DNA of 64,000 nt from Streptomyces sp. KMM 9044 (GCF_024701375.2 NZ_CP113910.1:2914001-2978000), one strand, 5' to 3'; counted from the stretch's first letter, positions 17,666 to 27,532 are shown. Notes: a model not told the origin generated them from the sequence alone. Translations and numbers: made by a program.

Positions 17666-18295
17666 TCAGGCGTCCTTGGCGTCCTCGGCCGGGGCCTCGG
17701 CGGCCTCGTCCTTGGCCAGGTCGGCCTTGGCGTCCTCGGGCTTGGCCTCAGCGGCCTCGTCCTTGGCCAGGTCGGCCTTGGCGTCCTCGGGCTTGGCCTC
17801 AGCGGCCTCGTCCTTGGCCAGGTCGGCCTTGGCGTCCTCGGGCTTGGCCTCAGCGGCCTCGTCCTTCGTGAGGGCGTCTTCCTTGACCGCGCGCTTGGTC
17901 GCGGCCTCGGCCTCACCGGTGGCCTCCTGGGCGACCGTCAGGGCCTCGACCAGCTCGATGACGGCCATGGGCGCGTTGTCGCCACGGCGGTTACCGATCT
18001 TGGTGATGCGGGTGTAGCCACCCGGCCGGTTCTCGTACCGCGGGCCGATCTCGGTGAAGAGCGTGTGCACGATGCTCTTGTCCGTGATGACCTGGAGCAC
18101 CTGGCGGCGGTTGTGAAGGTCGCCCTTCTTCGCCTTGGTGACCAGACGCTCGGCGTACGGACGCAGCTTGCGCGCCTTCGCCTCGGTGGTGGTGATCCGG
18201 CCGTGCTCGAAGAGCGACTTCGCGAGGTTCGCGAGGAGCAGCTTCTCGTGCGCGGCGCTGCCGCCCATACGGGCACCCTTGGTGGGCTTCGGCAT
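17666..18295 (-). CDS. rplQ: 50S ribosomal protein L17 with expanded repeat tail
   Basis: Large-subunit protein near the exit tunnel. The conserved core is residues 1-120 ([41 protein letters not shown]..., ending [11 protein letters not shown]). The tail (121-209) is acidic and Ala-rich, and contains three perfect copies of a 17-residue repeat [17 protein letters not shown] plus a fourth partial copy. From memory, Streptomyces L17 is usually near 165-170 aa, so this 209-aa form is longer by about the repeat block. It is the last gene of the alpha cluster, 187 bases after rpoA, with a hairpin in the gap. Confidence 0.96.
   Translation of the reverse strand: MPKPTKGARMGGSAAHEKLLLANLAKSLFEHGRITTTEAKARKLRPYAERLVTKAKKGDLHNRRQVLQVITDKSIVHTLFTEIGPRYENRPGGYTRITKIGNRRGDNAPMAVIELVEALTVAQEATGEAEAATKRAVKEDALTKDEAAEAKPEDAKADLAKDEAAEAKPEDAKADLAKDEAAEAKPEDAKADLAKDEAAEAPAEDAKDA
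17711..17863 (-). repeat. Three 51-bp tandem repeats in the rplQ tail
   Basis: Three essentially identical, directly adjacent 51-base units encode residues 145-195 of L17; a diverged partial unit follows down to about 17690. The repeat keeps the reading frame and the charge pattern. Confidence 0.95.
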
Positions 18296-18373
18296 GGTGT
18301 CTCTCCTAGGTGTCTGCCCCGGCCGTATCAGGTACCGGGGTCAGTATCCGAGCAGGCGGTCGCCTGTCGGAGA

Positions 18374-18398
18374 CCCCGCGCCCCAGAGGGGCGCGGGG
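18374..18398. promoter_or_regulatory. Hairpin in the rpoA-rplQ gap
   Basis: A perfect 11-bp stem CCCCGCGCCCC/GGGGCGCGGGG with an AGA loop lies in the 187-base gap between rpoA and rplQ. There is no T-run on the minus side. It may be an attenuator, an RNase processing site or a partial terminator. Confidence 0.55.
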
Positions 18399-18482
18399 AG
18401 GTGCCGATATGCGGCTCCGTCGCGTGGGCGCGATCAGCCGCAGCGGACCCGCGGCCACGACGGAACCGTCGGTCCCGAGCTC

Positions 18483-19505
18483 TCAGTACTGCTCGGTCTC
18501 GACGAAGCCCGCGTCCGCGTCGTCGTCCGCCCCGAAGGCGTCCGCGGCAGCGGTCGGGTCGAATCCGGGCGGGCTGTCCTTCAGAGCCAGGCTCATACCG
18601 GCCAGCTTCGCCTTGACCTCGTCGATCGACTTCGCACCGAAGTTGCGGATGTCGAGGAGGTCGGCCTCGGAGCGGGCGACGAGCTCACCCACGGAGTGGA
18701 TGCCCTCACGCTTGAGGCAGTTGTACGAGCGGACGGTGAGCTCGAGCTCCTCGATCGGCAGGGCCAGATCGGCGGCGAGAGCGGCGTCCGTCGGGGACGG
18801 GCCCATGTCGATGCCCTCGGCGTCGATGTTGAGCTCGCGGGCCAGACCGAACAGCTCGACCAGGGTCTTTCCGGCCGACGCCATGGCGTCACGCGGCCGC
18901 ATGGCCTGCTTGGTCTCGACGTCGACGATCAGCTTGTCGAAGTCGGTGCGCTGCTCGACACGGGTCGCCTCGACCTTGTACGTGACCTTCAGCACGGGAC
19001 TGTAGATGGAGTCGACCGGGATACGGCCGATCTCCTGGCCCACCTGCTTATTCTGCACGGCGGAGACGTAGCCGCGGCCGCGCTCGACGGTCAGCTCCAT
19101 CTCCAGCTTGCCCTTGCCGTTGAGCGTGGCGAGGACGAGGTCGGGGTTGTGCACCTCGACACCGGCCGGGGGCGCGATGTCGGCGGCGGTGACCTGGCCC
19201 GGGCCCTGCTTGCGCAGGTACATCACCACGGGCTCGTCGTGCTCGGAGGAGACGACCAGCTGCTTGATGTTGAGGATCAGGTCGGTGACGTCCTCCTTGA
19301 CGCCCGGCACGGTGGTGAACTCGTGCAGGACGCCGTCGATGCGGATGCTGGTGACAGCAGCGCCGGGGATCGACGACAGGAGGGTACGGCGGAGGGAGTT
19401 GCCGAGGGTGTAGCCGAAGCCCGGCTCCAGCGGCTCGATCACGAACCGGGAGCGGAACTCGTCGACGACCTCTTCGGTCAACGAGGGACGCTGAGCGATC
19501 AGCAT
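18483..19505 (-). CDS. rpoA: DNA-directed RNA polymerase subunit alpha
   Basis: Assembly platform of core RNA polymerase and target of activators. 340 aa from ATG 19505 ([21 protein letters not shown]), the length I recall for Streptomyces. The N-terminal assembly domain (about 1-230) contains [18 protein letters not shown]; the C-terminal domain (about 250-320) contains [22 protein letters not shown] with the helix-hairpin-helix DNA-binding surface. The acidic end ([14 protein letters not shown]) is typical. It is preceded by a 152-base leader with a 10-bp hairpin at 19592-19625. It works with RpoB and RpoC, encoded at 44-52 kb. Confidence 0.98.
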   Translation of the reverse strand: MLIAQRPSLTEEVVDEFRSRFVIEPLEPGFGYTLGNSLRRTLLSSIPGAAVTSIRIDGVLHEFTTVPGVKEDVTDLILNIKQLVVSSEHDEPVVMYLRKQGPGQVTAADIAPPAGVEVHNPDLVLATLNGKGKLEMELTVERGRGYVSAVQNKQVGQEIGRIPVDSIYSPVLKVTYKVEATRVEQRTDFDKLIVDVETKQAMRPRDAMASAGKTLVELFGLARELNIDAEGIDMGPSPTDAALAADLALPIEELELTVRSYNCLKREGIHSVGELVARSEADLLDIRNFGAKSIDEVKAKLAGMSLALKDSPPGFDPTAAADAFGADDDADAGFVETEQY

Positions 19506-19591
19506 GTGTGGATCCTTCTCTCGTGGACGCCCGCTATTTGACGCCCGACGGAAACCGCACCCGGTGAGGAGTGCGGGCACTGCAAGGGTAC

Positions 19592-19625
19592 GGGCGGTAC
19601 GGCCCGTATACGGAGCGTACCGCCC
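19592..19625. promoter_or_regulatory. Leader hairpin upstream of rpoA
   Basis: A perfect 10-bp stem GGGCGGTACG/CGTACCGCCC with a 14-base loop lies between rpsK and rpoA. In the direction of transcription the T-run precedes rather than follows the stem, so it is not a standard terminator; a processing or regulatory role is more likely. Confidence 0.5.
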
Positions 19626-19657
19626 GAAAAATCACTACCGGCGAAACCGGCGTCGCA

Positions 19658-20062
19658 TCAGACGCGGCGACGCTTCGGCGGGCGGCAGCCGTTGTGCGGG
19701 GTCGGGGTGACGTCCTGGATGGAGCCGACCTCGAGACCGGTCGCCTGGAGCGAACGGATGGCGGTCTCGCGACCGGAACCCGGACCCTTGACGAACACGT
19801 CGACCTTGCGCATGCCGTGCTCCTGAGCGCGGCGGGCGGCCGACTCGGCGGCCATCTGCGCGGCGAACGGCGTGGACTTCCGGGAACCCTTGAAGCCGAC
19901 GTGGCCGGCGGAGGCCCAGGAGATCACGTTGCCCGACGGGTCCGTGATGGAGACGATCGTGTTGTTGAACGTGCTCTTGATGTGCGCGTGGCCGTGAGCG
20001 ACGTTCTTCTTTTCCTTGCGGCGCACCTTCTTGGCAGCGCCCTGACGTCCCTTGGGGGGCAT
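19658..20062 (-). CDS. rpsK: 30S ribosomal protein S11
   Basis: Platform protein that helps hold mRNA in the E-site. 134 aa with a basic start ([28 protein letters not shown]). It has the [15 protein letters not shown] core ([21 protein letters not shown]), the [14 protein letters not shown] signature and the conserved [18 protein letters not shown] end. It lies between rpsM (65-base gap) and rpoA in the alpha cluster. Confidence 0.98.
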   Translation of the reverse strand: MPPKGRQGAAKKVRRKEKKNVAHGHAHIKSTFNNTIVSITDPSGNVISWASAGHVGFKGSRKSTPFAAQMAAESAARRAQEHGMRKVDVFVKGPGSGRETAIRSLQATGLEVGSIQDVTPTPHNGCRPPKRRRV

Positions 20063-20127
20063 CTACTAACTCCTACGGGAGGTGGTCGGTCCTTCAGCGA
20101 AGACCGTGGACAGGTGTCCGCTGCGGA

Positions 20128-20508
20128 CTACTTCTTGCCCGGCTTCTTCTTGCCGGCGATGGCGCGACGCGGGCCCTTGCGGGTACGCGCGTTGGTGCTG
20201 GTGCGCTGACCGCGGACGGGCAGACCGCGACGGTGACGCAGACCCTGGTAGGTACCGATCTCGACCTTGCGGCGGATGTCGGCCTGGATCTCGCGACGGA
20301 GGTCACCCTCGGTCTTGATGTTGTTGTCGACGAACTCGCGGATCGCGACGAGCTGCTCTTCGGAGAGGTCGCGAACGCGGGTGTTCGGGTCGACGCCGAC
20401 AGCGGCCAGCGTCTGCTGCGAAAGGGTCCGGCCGATGCCGAACACATAGGTGAGGGCGATCTCCACGCGCTTTTCGCGCGGGATGTCAACACCGGAAACG
20501 CGTGCCAT
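20128..20508 (-). CDS. rpsM: 30S ribosomal protein S13
   Basis: Head protein contacting P-site tRNA and the B1 bridges to the large subunit. 126 aa. The start [26 protein letters not shown] carries the helix-hairpin-helix region, the middle has [17 protein letters not shown], and the C-terminal [22 protein letters not shown] is the S13 signature and tRNA-contacting tail, ending with lysine-rich KKKPGKK. It is preceded by rpmJ with a 208-base gap that contains a 7-bp hairpin (20601-20620). Confidence 0.98.
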   Translation of the reverse strand: MARVSGVDIPREKRVEIALTYVFGIGRTLSQQTLAAVGVDPNTRVRDLSEEQLVAIREFVDNNIKTEGDLRREIQADIRRKVEIGTYQGLRHRRGLPVRGQRTSTNARTRKGPRRAIAGKKKPGKK

Positions 20509-20716
20509 TCAATGGCTCCAGTTTGTTGTCGGAGGTCTTCCGCAGAACCGCCTCCCAGCCGCCGGCCTCGCCCGCTTCGGCGATTTGGTACGGACCGGGT
20601 CCCCGGCCTCCGAGCCGGGGGTGTCGAGCCGTGGGGCTCGGGTCCTGCGTATGAACGTGTGTTGCTCGCGTCGCGCGAAGTTCTGCGGAAAAGTCGCAGA
20701 GGGTGGGTCGTGCGGG

Positions 20717-20830
20717 TCAGCCCTGGCGCTGCTTGTGGCGCGGGTTGTCGCAGATGACCATGACCCGGCCGTGACGGCGGATCACCCTGCACTTGTCGCA
20801 GATCTTCTTGACGCTCGGCTTGACCTTCAT
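20717..20830 (-). CDS. rpmJ: 50S ribosomal protein L36 (zinc-binding form)
   Basis: A 37-residue protein of the large subunit: [37 protein letters not shown]. The motif C-x2-C-x12-C-x4-H is complete, so this is the zinc-binding (C+) form. Streptomyces usually also encode a zinc-free paralogue elsewhere, switched by zinc supply. Start ATG 20830, 70 bases after infA. Its position between infA and rpsM is the standard alpha-cluster order. Confidence 0.97.
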   Translation of the reverse strand: MKVKPSVKKICDKCRVIRRHGRVMVICDNPRHKQRQG

Positions 20831-20900
20831 GGGATGTGAAGTTCTCCGGGCTCAGTGCCCCCGCACCCGCATCGCGGGAGGAGGGGCAAGATCTACTTGC

Positions 20901-21122
20901 TCACTTGTACCGGTAGACGATCCGGCCACGCGTCAGGTCGTACGGAGAGAGCTCCACCACGACCCGGTCGTCAGGGAGGATACGGATGTAGTGCATACGC
21001 ATCTTGCCGCTGATGTGCGCCAGGACCTGGTGGCCGTTCTGGAGCTCGACCTTGAACATGGCGTTCGGAAGAGACTCGACGACAGTGCCCTCGATCTCGA
21101 TGGCACCTTGCTTCTTGGCCAC
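20901..21122 (-). CDS. infA: Translation initiation factor IF-1
   Basis: OB-fold factor that blocks the ribosomal A-site during initiation. 73 aa from GTG 21122 ([20 protein letters not shown]), with the conserved [19 protein letters not shown] and the end [15 protein letters not shown]. The start is fixed by homology and by the ribosome-binding site GAAGGGCGA. It follows map after a gap of 325 bases and probably begins its own transcription unit (infA-rpmJ-rpsM-rpsK-rpoA-rplQ). Confidence 0.98.
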   Translation of the reverse strand: MAKKQGAIEIEGTVVESLPNAMFKVELQNGHQVLAHISGKMRMHYIRILPDDRVVVELSPYDLTRGRIVYRYK

Positions 21123-21447
21123 GCTTCGCCCTTCGAATCGACTACCTTGATCAACTCGGCCGCGCACCCCACGCGCGGACCCGCGTCCATGGACGCGGAT
21201 GCAGGCATACGGGTGCACGAGAGCCGACGAGTCAGTCTACGTCAGGGCCTCCGGAAAGACGAATCGAGGAAGTCTGCCCCACTCGCGAGATCCTTAACCC
21301 GTGGGCGTGTGCCCGTGCCGTCCGTCGGGATCACGGTCCAGCCGCTCACGCCCCGGCGCCCCTCTCGCGGGCCCGGCGCCCGGGGCGCCTCAGAGGCTTC
21401 GAGCGGCTGCGCCGGCCTCCGACCGGCAGGCGCGGCGAGAGTCCTCG
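21123..21447 (-). other. map-infA intergenic region with palindrome and a possible 35-residue frame
   Basis: The gap contains a perfect 18-bp palindrome CCGCGTCCATGGACGCGG (21181-21198) about 60 bases upstream of infA, a candidate leader hairpin or operator. A GTG-initiated frame of 35 codons (about 21242-21349, ending in SFRRP) is open but has no recognisable homology that I can name. I see no convincing -35/-10 pair, though infA presumably starts transcription here. Confidence 0.4.
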
Positions 21448-22284
21448 TCAGACGAGCGGATCCGGAGCCGCCGTGATCCCGTACTCGGCGAGCTTCGTCT
21501 TCCCGCCGTCCGGAGCGGTCAGCACCAGCGGACCCTCCTCCGTCAGCGCGACCGAGTGCTCCCAGTGCGAGGACCAGGTCCCGTCCGTCGTGATCACGGT
21601 CCAGTCGTCCTCCAGCACCCGCGTCTTCGCGGTGCCCAGCGCGACCATCGGCTCGATGGCGAGGCAGAAGCCCGGGACCAGCTTGGGCCCCTTGCCCCGG
21701 CGGCGGTCGACGTAGTTCAGCAGGTGCGGGTCCATGTGCATCTCGGTACCGATGCCGTGGCCGCCGTAGTCCTCGATGATCCCGTAACGTCCGCCGCCCG
21801 GCTTCGGCTGCCGGCGGATGTAGGTCTCGATGGCGCGGGAGACGTCGACCAGCCGGTTGCCGGGCTTCATGGCCGCGATGCCGGCCCACATCGACTCCTC
21901 GGTCACCCGGGACAGCTCGACCAGCTCCGGCGCGTGCCCCGACCCGACGAAGGCCGTGTAGGCCGCGTCGCCGTGCCAGCCGTCGATGATGGCGCCGCAG
22001 TCGATGGAGATGATGTCGCCGTCCTTGAGGACGACGGCGTCGGAGGGGATGCCGTGGACGACGACCTCGTTGGCAGAGGTGCAGATCGTCGCGGGGAAGC
22101 CGCCGTAGCCCAGGAAGTTCGGCTTCGCGTTGTGCTCTGCGAGCACCTTGCGGGCGACCTGGTCCAGGTCCTTCGTCGTGGCCCCGGGCACGGCCGCTTC
22201 GCGGGTGGCCGCGTGCATGGCAGCGACCACCAGCCCCGCCTCACGCATCTTGGCGATCTGCTCGGGGGTCTTGATCTGCACCAT
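21448..22284 (-). CDS. map: Methionine aminopeptidase (type I)
   Basis: Removes the N-terminal methionine from nascent proteins. 278 aa. Five metal ligands of the pita-bread fold are visible: the Asp pair in SIDCGAIIDGWHGDAAYT, the His in GHGIGTEMHM, the Glu in LAIEPMVALG and the last Glu in HWEHSVALTEEGPLVLT. A substrate-binding His is in NEVVVHGIPSD. It starts at ATG 22284, after adk with a gap of about 150 bases. Streptomyces often have several map paralogues; this is the ribosomal-cluster copy. Confidence 0.97.
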   Translation of the reverse strand: MVQIKTPEQIAKMREAGLVVAAMHAATREAAVPGATTKDLDQVARKVLAEHNAKPNFLGYGGFPATICTSANEVVVHGIPSDAVVLKDGDIISIDCGAIIDGWHGDAAYTAFVGSGHAPELVELSRVTEESMWAGIAAMKPGNRLVDVSRAIETYIRRQPKPGGGRYGIIEDYGGHGIGTEMHMDPHLLNYVDRRRGKGPKLVPGFCLAIEPMVALGTAKTRVLEDDWTVITTDGTWSSHWEHSVALTEEGPLVLTAPDGGKTKLAEYGITAAPDPLV

Positions 22285-22431
22285 GAGGACGACGGCCTTT
22301 CTGGACCGGAAGGAGTACGGACACCGCCAACGATACGGGGAACGGCGTCCGCCCCCGCTCCCTCGTGCTCACACCCGCCGCGCACACGTCGGCCGCGGCC
22401 CCCACAGGGAACCGCGGCCGGACGGGCACCG

Positions 22432-23085
22432 CTACTTGTCCTGCTTGAGCGCCTCCAGCGCGCGCCCGGTGACCTCGTCGACCGGACCCGTCGCCTGGAT
22501 CGTCACCACGAGGCCCTGGGCCTTGTAGTAGTCGATGATCGGCTCGGTCTGCGTGTGGTAGACCTCGAGCCGGGTGCGCACCGTCTCCTCGGAGTCGTCG
22601 TCCCGCTGGTACAGCTCACCGCCGCAGACGTCGCAGATGCCTTCCCGCTTCGGCTTGCTGTACGTCACGTGGAAGACATGGCTGGAGTCCTTGCGGCAGA
22701 TCCGCCGCCCGGCAATCCGCTTGACCACCTCGGCCTCGGGGGCCTCCAGGTCCAGCACCGCGTCGAGCGTGATGCCCTCGGTCTCCAGCAGTTCGTCCAG
22801 GGACTCGGCCTGGGAGACGTTCCTCGGGAAGCCGTCCAGCAGGAAGCCGCCTTCGGCGTCCGGCTGTTCCATGCGGTCCTTCGCCATGGCGATGGTGACC
22901 TCGTCCGGCACCAGGTTGCCCGCGTCCATGTAGGACTTCGCGAGCTTGCCCAGCTCGGTCTGCTTGCTGATGTTGGCGCGGAACAGGTCGCCGGTGGAGA
23001 TGTGGGGGATGCTCAGCTTCTCGGCTAGGCGGGTGGCCTGCGTGCCTTTCCCAGCACCGGGCGGCCCGACGAGGACGATTCGCAT
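22432..23085 (-). CDS. adk: Adenylate kinase
   Basis: Equilibrates ATP + AMP with 2 ADP. 217 aa, the long-LID type. The P-loop is GPPGAGKGTQ (7-16); the AMP site has STGDLFRANI; DGFPRNVSQAE and the LID with CRKDSSHVFH...CDVCGGELYQRDDD follow. The LID shows three of the four classic zinc cysteines, with Asp at the remaining position, as in several actinobacteria. Its ATG overlaps the secY stop by one base (TGATG), implying translational coupling. Confidence 0.97.
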   Translation of the reverse strand: MRIVLVGPPGAGKGTQATRLAEKLSIPHISTGDLFRANISKQTELGKLAKSYMDAGNLVPDEVTIAMAKDRMEQPDAEGGFLLDGFPRNVSQAESLDELLETEGITLDAVLDLEAPEAEVVKRIAGRRICRKDSSHVFHVTYSKPKREGICDVCGGELYQRDDDSEETVRTRLEVYHTQTEPIIDYYKAQGLVVTIQATGPVDEVTGRALEALKQDK

Positions 23086-24398
23086 CAGCGGAGGAACCCT
23101 TCGTAATTGCGCTGCTGGAGCTGGCTCTCGATCTGCCTCACCGTCTCGAGACCGACACCCACGATGATGAGGATGCTGGTCCCGCCGAACGGGAAGTTCT
23201 GGTTTGCCCCGAAACCGGCCAACGCCATCGTCGGCACGAGAGAGATCAGCCCCAAGTACAGCGAACCCGGCCAGGTGATCCGGTTGAGTACGTAACTCAG
23301 GTACTCAGCGGTCGGTCGGCCAGCCCGGATGCCCGGGATGAAACCACCATACTTCTTCATGTTGTCGGCGACTTCTTCGGGGTTGAAGGTAATCGCCACA
23401 TAGAAGAATGCGAAAAACACGATCAAGAAGAAGTACAAAATGATGTGCATCGTGGCGCCGGTGTCGGCGAGGTTGTTCGTCACCCACGTCGCCCAGCCCG
23501 AGGTGGAGCTGGAGAACTGGACGATCAGCGCCGGGATGTAGAGCAGCGACGAGGCGAAGATGACGGGGATGACACCCGCCTGGTTCACCTTGAGCGGGAT
23601 GTAGGTCGACGTACCTCCGTAGGAACGGCGGCCGATCATGCGCTTCGCGTACTGCACGGGAATCCGGCGCTGGGCCTGCTCGACGAAGACGACCAGGCCG
23701 ACCATGACCAGACCGACGGTCATGACCGTGCCGAACTCGATCCAGCCGTCCGCCAGGCTGCCCTGCTCCTTGATGGCCCACAGGGCGGAGGGGAAGGTGG
23801 CGGCGATCGAGATGAACATCAGCATCGACATGCCGTTGCCGATGCCTCGGTCGGTGATCAGCTCACCGAGCCACATGACGGCGGCCGTGCCGGCGGTCAT
23901 GGTGATGACCATGGTGATGGTCACGAACATCGACTGGTCGGGGACGATCTCGCTCGCCACCGGGCAGCCCTGGAAGAGCGCGCCGCTGCGGGCGGTGGCC
24001 ACCAGGCCGGTGCCCTGCAGGATGGCCAGCGCCACCGTCAGGTAACGGGTGTACTGCGTGATCTTGGCGGTACCGGCCTGGCCCTCCTTCTTCAGGGCCT
24101 CCAGGCGCGGGATCACCACGGTCAGCAACTGCAGAATGATGCTCGCCGTGATGTACGGCATGATTCCCAGCGCGAAGACCGTGATCTGCAGCAGCGCACC
24201 GCCGCTGAACATGTTGACGAGCCCGAACAGGCCCTGGTTCGCCTGGGCCGCGTCGATACAGGTCTGCACGTTCCGGTAATCGACACCGGGAACCGGCACG
24301 TTGGTACCGATCCGGTACACCACGATGATGCCGAGAGTGAACAGCAGCTTCTTGCGCAGGTCGGGCGTCTTGAACGCCCGGGCGAACGCGGTGAGCAC
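23085..24398 (-). CDS. secY: Preprotein translocase subunit SecY
   Basis: Channel subunit of the Sec translocon in the plasma membrane; partners SecE (57.3-57.6 kb) and SecG. 437 aa from GTG 24398 with about ten transmembrane segments. It begins MLTAFARAFKTPDLRKKLLFTLGIIVVYRIG, has the plug/TM2 region NMFSGGALLQITVFALGIMPYITASII, and the cytoplasmic loop NPEEVADNMKKYGGFIPGIRAG near the C-terminus. The 232-base gap before it contains the rplO terminator, so secY-adk-map may be separately transcribed. Confidence 0.98.
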   Translation of the reverse strand: MLTAFARAFKTPDLRKKLLFTLGIIVVYRIGTNVPVPGVDYRNVQTCIDAAQANQGLFGLVNMFSGGALLQITVFALGIMPYITASIILQLLTVVIPRLEALKKEGQAGTAKITQYTRYLTVALAILQGTGLVATARSGALFQGCPVASEIVPDQSMFVTITMVITMTAGTAAVMWLGELITDRGIGNGMSMLMFISIAATFPSALWAIKEQGSLADGWIEFGTVMTVGLVMVGLVVFVEQAQRRIPVQYAKRMIGRRSYGGTSTYIPLKVNQAGVIPVIFASSLLYIPALIVQFSSSTSGWATWVTNNLADTGATMHIILYFFLIVFFAFFYVAITFNPEEVADNMKKYGGFIPGIRAGRPTAEYLSYVLNRITWPGSLYLGLISLVPTMALAGFGANQNFPFGGTSILIIVGVGLETVRQIESQLQQRNYEGFLR

Positions 24399-24561
24399 GG
24401 TGCCTCCTGCGACCCCCGCGCAACCGCGTCAAGGGTGGTGGTCTTGAGGTTCGACGAATAGGTAACGGACAGCTTTCACCCGAAGTGCCCGCGTGGGGCG
24501 CCCGGGGAAAGTGGGCAGTGCAGGCCACCTTACCGGCGGACCACCGCCCTAGGAACGACCA

Positions 24562-24595
24562 ACCGGGGATACCCCATATGTGGGGTATCCCCGGT
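24562..24595 (-). terminator. Terminator between rplO and secY
   Basis: A perfect 15-bp stem (24562-24576 with 24581-24595) closed by a 4-base loop lies 36 bases after the rplO stop. There is no long T-run, but the stem is very stable. It separates the spc r-protein genes from secY-adk-map. Confidence 0.8.
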
Positions 24596-24630
24596 CGGGA
24601 TCGCTCAAGTCATCGGCACGCCTGAGTGGT

Positions 24631-25086
24631 TCAGACGAGCTCGGTGACGGTACCGCCGGCGGCGGTGATCTTCTCCTTGGCGGAGCCGGAAACGGCGTCG
24701 ACCGTCACCTGCAGCGCCACGGAGATATCGCCCTGGCCGAGGACCTTGACGAGGCTGTTCTTGCGAACGGCACCCTTGGCCACCAGCCCCTCGACGGTGA
24801 CCTCGCCACCCTCGGGGTAGAGCGCGGCCAGCTTGTCGAGGTTCACGACCTGGAACTCGGTCTTGAACGGGTTCTTGAAGCCCTTCAGCTTCGGGAGACG
24901 CATGTGGAGGGGCATCTGGCCACCCTCGAAGCGCTCCGGAACCTGGTAACGGGCCTTGGTGCCCTTCGTACCACGACCGGCCGTCTTACCCTTGGACGCC
25001 TCACCACGACCCACACGGGTCTTGGCGGTCTTGGCGCCCGGGGCGGGACGGAGGTTGTGGATCTTGAGCGGGTTGTTCTCCGCCAT
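24631..25086 (-). CDS. rplO: 50S ribosomal protein L15
   Basis: Large-subunit protein binding 23S rRNA. 151 aa with a start [22 protein letters not shown], the glycine-rich [23 protein letters not shown] segment and the C-terminal L15 signature region ([27 protein letters not shown]). It is the last gene of the spc cluster before the hairpin at 24562-24595, two bases after rpmD. Confidence 0.98.
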   Translation of the reverse strand: MAENNPLKIHNLRPAPGAKTAKTRVGRGEASKGKTAGRGTKGTKARYQVPERFEGGQMPLHMRLPKLKGFKNPFKTEFQVVNLDKLAALYPEGGEVTVEGLVAKGAVRKNSLVKVLGQGDISVALQVTVDAVSGSAKEKITAAGGTVTELV

Positions 25087-25088
25087 GA

Positions 25089-25271
25089 TCAGTCGACCTC
25101 CTCGACCGTCACGAGGTGGCGGACGGTGTGCACCATGCCGCGGAACTCGGGACGATCCTCCTTGACGACCACGTCGTTGAGCCTCTTCAGGCCCAGCGAA
25201 CGCAGGGTGTCACGGTGGTTCTGCTTGCTACCGATGTAGGACTTGACCTGCGTAATCCTGAGCTGCGCCAT
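25089..25271 (-). CDS. rpmD: 50S ribosomal protein L30
   Basis: Small large-subunit protein, 60 aa: [21 protein letters not shown] then [15 protein letters not shown] and the conserved [17 protein letters not shown] end. Start ATG 25271 lies two bases after the rpsE stop, and the stop is two bases before the rplO start, so translation of rpsE-rpmD-rplO is likely coupled. Confidence 0.97.
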   Translation of the reverse strand: MAQLRITQVKSYIGSKQNHRDTLRSLGLKRLNDVVVKEDRPEFRGMVHTVRHLVTVEEVD

Positions 25272-25273
25272 GA

Positions 25274-25879
25274 TTACGCACCCGCCCCGGCACGCGCACG
25301 GAGAAGAGCCGCGGGGGCGACGTCCTCGAGCGGCAGACCGCGGCGGGCCGCGACCTCCTCGGGACGTTGCAGGCCCTTGAGGGCCGCCACGGTCGCGTGC
25401 ACGATGTTGATCGCGTTGTCGGAGCCGAGCGACTTCGACAGGATGTCGTGGATGCCGGCGCACTCGAGCACGGCGCGCACCGGACCACCGGCGATAACAC
25501 CGGTACCGGGGGACGCCGGCTTGAGCAGAACGACGCCGGCAGCCTTCTCACCCTGGATCGGGTGCGGGATGGTGCCCTGGATGCGGGGGACCTTGAAGAA
25601 GTGCTTCTTGGCCTCCTCAACGCCCTTGGCGATGGCGGCCGGCACCTCCTTGGCCTTGCCGTATCCGACACCCACGGTGCCGTCACCGTCGCCCACCACG
25701 ACCAGCGCGGTGAAGCTGAAGCGACGACCACCCTTCACAACCTTGGCGACACGGTTGATCGCGACGACGCGCTCAACGTATGCGGTCTTCTCGGCGGCAG
25801 CTGCGCCGCCGTCACGGCCCTTCCGGTCCCGCCGCTCGCCGCCACCGGCACCGCCACCGCGGCGCTGGGGTCCAGCCAT
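25274..25879 (-). CDS. rpsE: 30S ribosomal protein S5
   Basis: Decoding-fidelity protein of the small-subunit body. 201 aa with a Gly/Arg-rich N-terminal extension ([25 protein letters not shown]) before the core. Core motifs: [42 protein letters not shown] and the S5 signature near [19 protein letters not shown]. The tail is Ala-rich. ATG at 25879 follows rplR by 67 bases. Confidence 0.98.
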   Translation of the reverse strand: MAGPQRRGGGAGGGERRDRKGRDGGAAAAEKTAYVERVVAINRVAKVVKGGRRFSFTALVVVGDGDGTVGVGYGKAKEVPAAIAKGVEEAKKHFFKVPRIQGTIPHPIQGEKAAGVVLLKPASPGTGVIAGGPVRAVLECAGIHDILSKSLGSDNAINIVHATVAALKGLQRPEEVAARRGLPLEDVAPAALLRARAGAGA

Positions 25880-25946
25880 TGGAATTACCTCTCTCTGTTT
25901 CCGCTAGCTACGCGGCAACGACAAGTCGTTGCCGCGACGGGCGGCT

Positions 25947-26330
25947 CTAGAACTTGAGCCCGGCTTCGCGAGCGGCGTCCGCCAGGGCGGCGATGCGCCC
26001 CGCGTACCGGTTACCACCGCGGTCGAATACGACAGCCTCGATACCGGCGGCCTTGGCGCGCTCCGCGACCAGGGCACCGACCTGCTTGGCCTGCGAGGAC
26101 TTGTCGGCCTCGCCACCGCGGATCGATGCGTCCAGCGTGGACGCCGACGCCAGGGTGTGCCCCTTCAGATCGTCGATCACCTGCGCCACGATGTGGCGGT
26201 TGGAGCGGGTCACGACCAGGCGAGGACGCTCGGCGGTACCAGAGACATTCTTGCGGATCCGGATGTGACGACGCTTGATAGCAGCACGCTTGTAGGCGTC
26301 GCCCTTGAGGATCTTCTGCCCGTATGCCAT
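25947..26330 (-). CDS. rplR: 50S ribosomal protein L18
   Basis: Binds 5S rRNA with L5 and L25 in the central protuberance. 127 aa: [44 protein letters not shown], then [21 protein letters not shown] and the end [27 protein letters not shown], all canonical. Three bases separate it from the rplF stop. Confidence 0.98.
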   Translation of the reverse strand: MAYGQKILKGDAYKRAAIKRRHIRIRKNVSGTAERPRLVVTRSNRHIVAQVIDDLKGHTLASASTLDASIRGGEADKSSQAKQVGALVAERAKAAGIEAVVFDRGGNRYAGRIAALADAAREAGLKF

Positions 26331-26333
26331 GGC

Positions 26334-26873
26334 TTACTTACCCGCCTTTCCGACCTTGCGCCGGATGACTTCGCCCTCGTACTTGACGCCCTTGGCCTTG
26401 TACGGGTCGGGCTTGCGCAGCTTGCGGATGTTCGCCGCAACCTCGCCGACCTTCTGCTTGTCAATGCCCTCGACCGAGAAACGGGTCGGGGACTCCACCT
26501 TGAAGGTGATGCCCTCGGGGGCCTCGACCAGAATCGAGTGGCTGTAACCGAGAGAGAACTCCAGGTTCGAACCCTTGGCGAGCACGCGGTAACCGACACC
26601 GCTGATCTCGAGCTTCTTCACGTAACCCTGGGTCACGCCGGTGATCATGTTCGCCACCAGCGTGCGGGACAGGCCGTGGAGGGCCTTGTTCTGACGCTCG
26701 TCGTTGGGGCGGGTGACGCTCAGCACGCCGTCCTCGCCCTTGGCGATCTCGATCGGCGCCACGACGGTGTGGGTCAGCGTGCCCTTCGGGCCCTTGACCG
26801 CGACCGTGCGGCCGTCGATGGTGACGTCCACGCCGGCGGGAACCGCGATGGGGAGCTTGCCGATGCGCGACAT
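26334..26873 (-). CDS. rplF: 50S ribosomal protein L6
   Basis: Large-subunit protein at the base of the L7/L12 stalk. 179 aa: [21 protein letters not shown], two similar beta-sandwich repeats (about 1-82 and 83-175), and the L6 signature [25 protein letters not shown] at the end. It is downstream of rpsH by 24 bases and upstream of rplR by 3 bases. Confidence 0.98.
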   Translation of the reverse strand: MSRIGKLPIAVPAGVDVTIDGRTVAVKGPKGTLTHTVVAPIEIAKGEDGVLSVTRPNDERQNKALHGLSRTLVANMITGVTQGYVKKLEISGVGYRVLAKGSNLEFSLGYSHSILVEAPEGITFKVESPTRFSVEGIDKQKVGEVAANIRKLRKPDPYKAKGVKYEGEVIRRKVGKAGK

Positions 26874-26897
26874 AGCTGTTTCCTCCGTTCCCTTCTG

Positions 26898-27296
26898 CTA
26901 CCAGACGTAGGCGAGGACTTCCCCACCCACGCCCTTCTTGCCGGCCTGCTTGTCGGTGAGGAGCCCGTGCGACGTGGAGATGATCGCCACGCCGAGGCCG
27001 CCCAGCACCTTCGGCAGGGAGGTGGACTTCGCGTACACCCGGAGACCGGGCTTGGAGATCCGCTTGATGCCCGCGATGGAGCGCTCACGGTTGGGGCCGA
27101 ACTTCAGCTCCAGGACGAGGTTCTTGCCGACTTCGGCGTCCTCGACCTTCCAGCCCGTGATGAAGCCCTCCTGCTGGAGGATCTCCGCGATGTGGGACTT
27201 GATCTTGGATGCCGGCATCGTCACGGAGTCGTGGTACGCCGAGTTCGCGTTCCGCAGACGAGTCAGCATGTCTGCGATCGGATCAGTCATGGTCAT
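26898..27296 (-). CDS. rpsH: 30S ribosomal protein S8
   Basis: Primary 16S rRNA-binding protein. 132 aa if it starts at ATG 27296 ([20 protein letters not shown]); a second ATG at 27290 would give 130 aa. Conserved [16 protein letters not shown] and the C-terminal [31 protein letters not shown] are present. In E. coli S8 represses its own operon through an mRNA site; the 236-base gap between rpsN and rpsH (27297-27532) is unusually large and has no recognisable gene. Confidence 0.98.
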   Translation of the reverse strand: MTMTDPIADMLTRLRNANSAYHDSVTMPASKIKSHIAEILQQEGFITGWKVEDAEVGKNLVLELKFGPNRERSIAGIKRISKPGLRVYAKSTSLPKVLGGLGVAIISTSHGLLTDKQAGKKGVGGEVLAYVW

Positions 27297-27532
27297 GAAT
27301 TGGCCTTCGGCCTCTCTCGCCGTGGTTTCCTGGTGCGCCATCCCTCTCCCCGATCCGAGACGGGACGGGTGTGGCGCGGTGGACCTACGGCGTAGTAAGC
27401 AAACATTAGCGGGCGAGCCCGCGTGCGTCCGGGCACGGCAGGTGCCCAACCCCGCAAGCCTAAGCCATGCGGAGCGGGCCTCCTGCCGTTCCCCTTGCTT
27501 ACCGAGAGCCCTGGGAGTCCGGAACTACCGGA

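Noticed and set aside
17711..17863. CRISPR array in the 51-bp repeats
   Set aside because: The repeats are directly adjacent without spacers and encode the L17 tail in frame.
21242..21349. 35-codon GTG frame between map and infA
   Set aside because: No recognised family and only weak evidence of coding; kept only as a note under the intergenic region.
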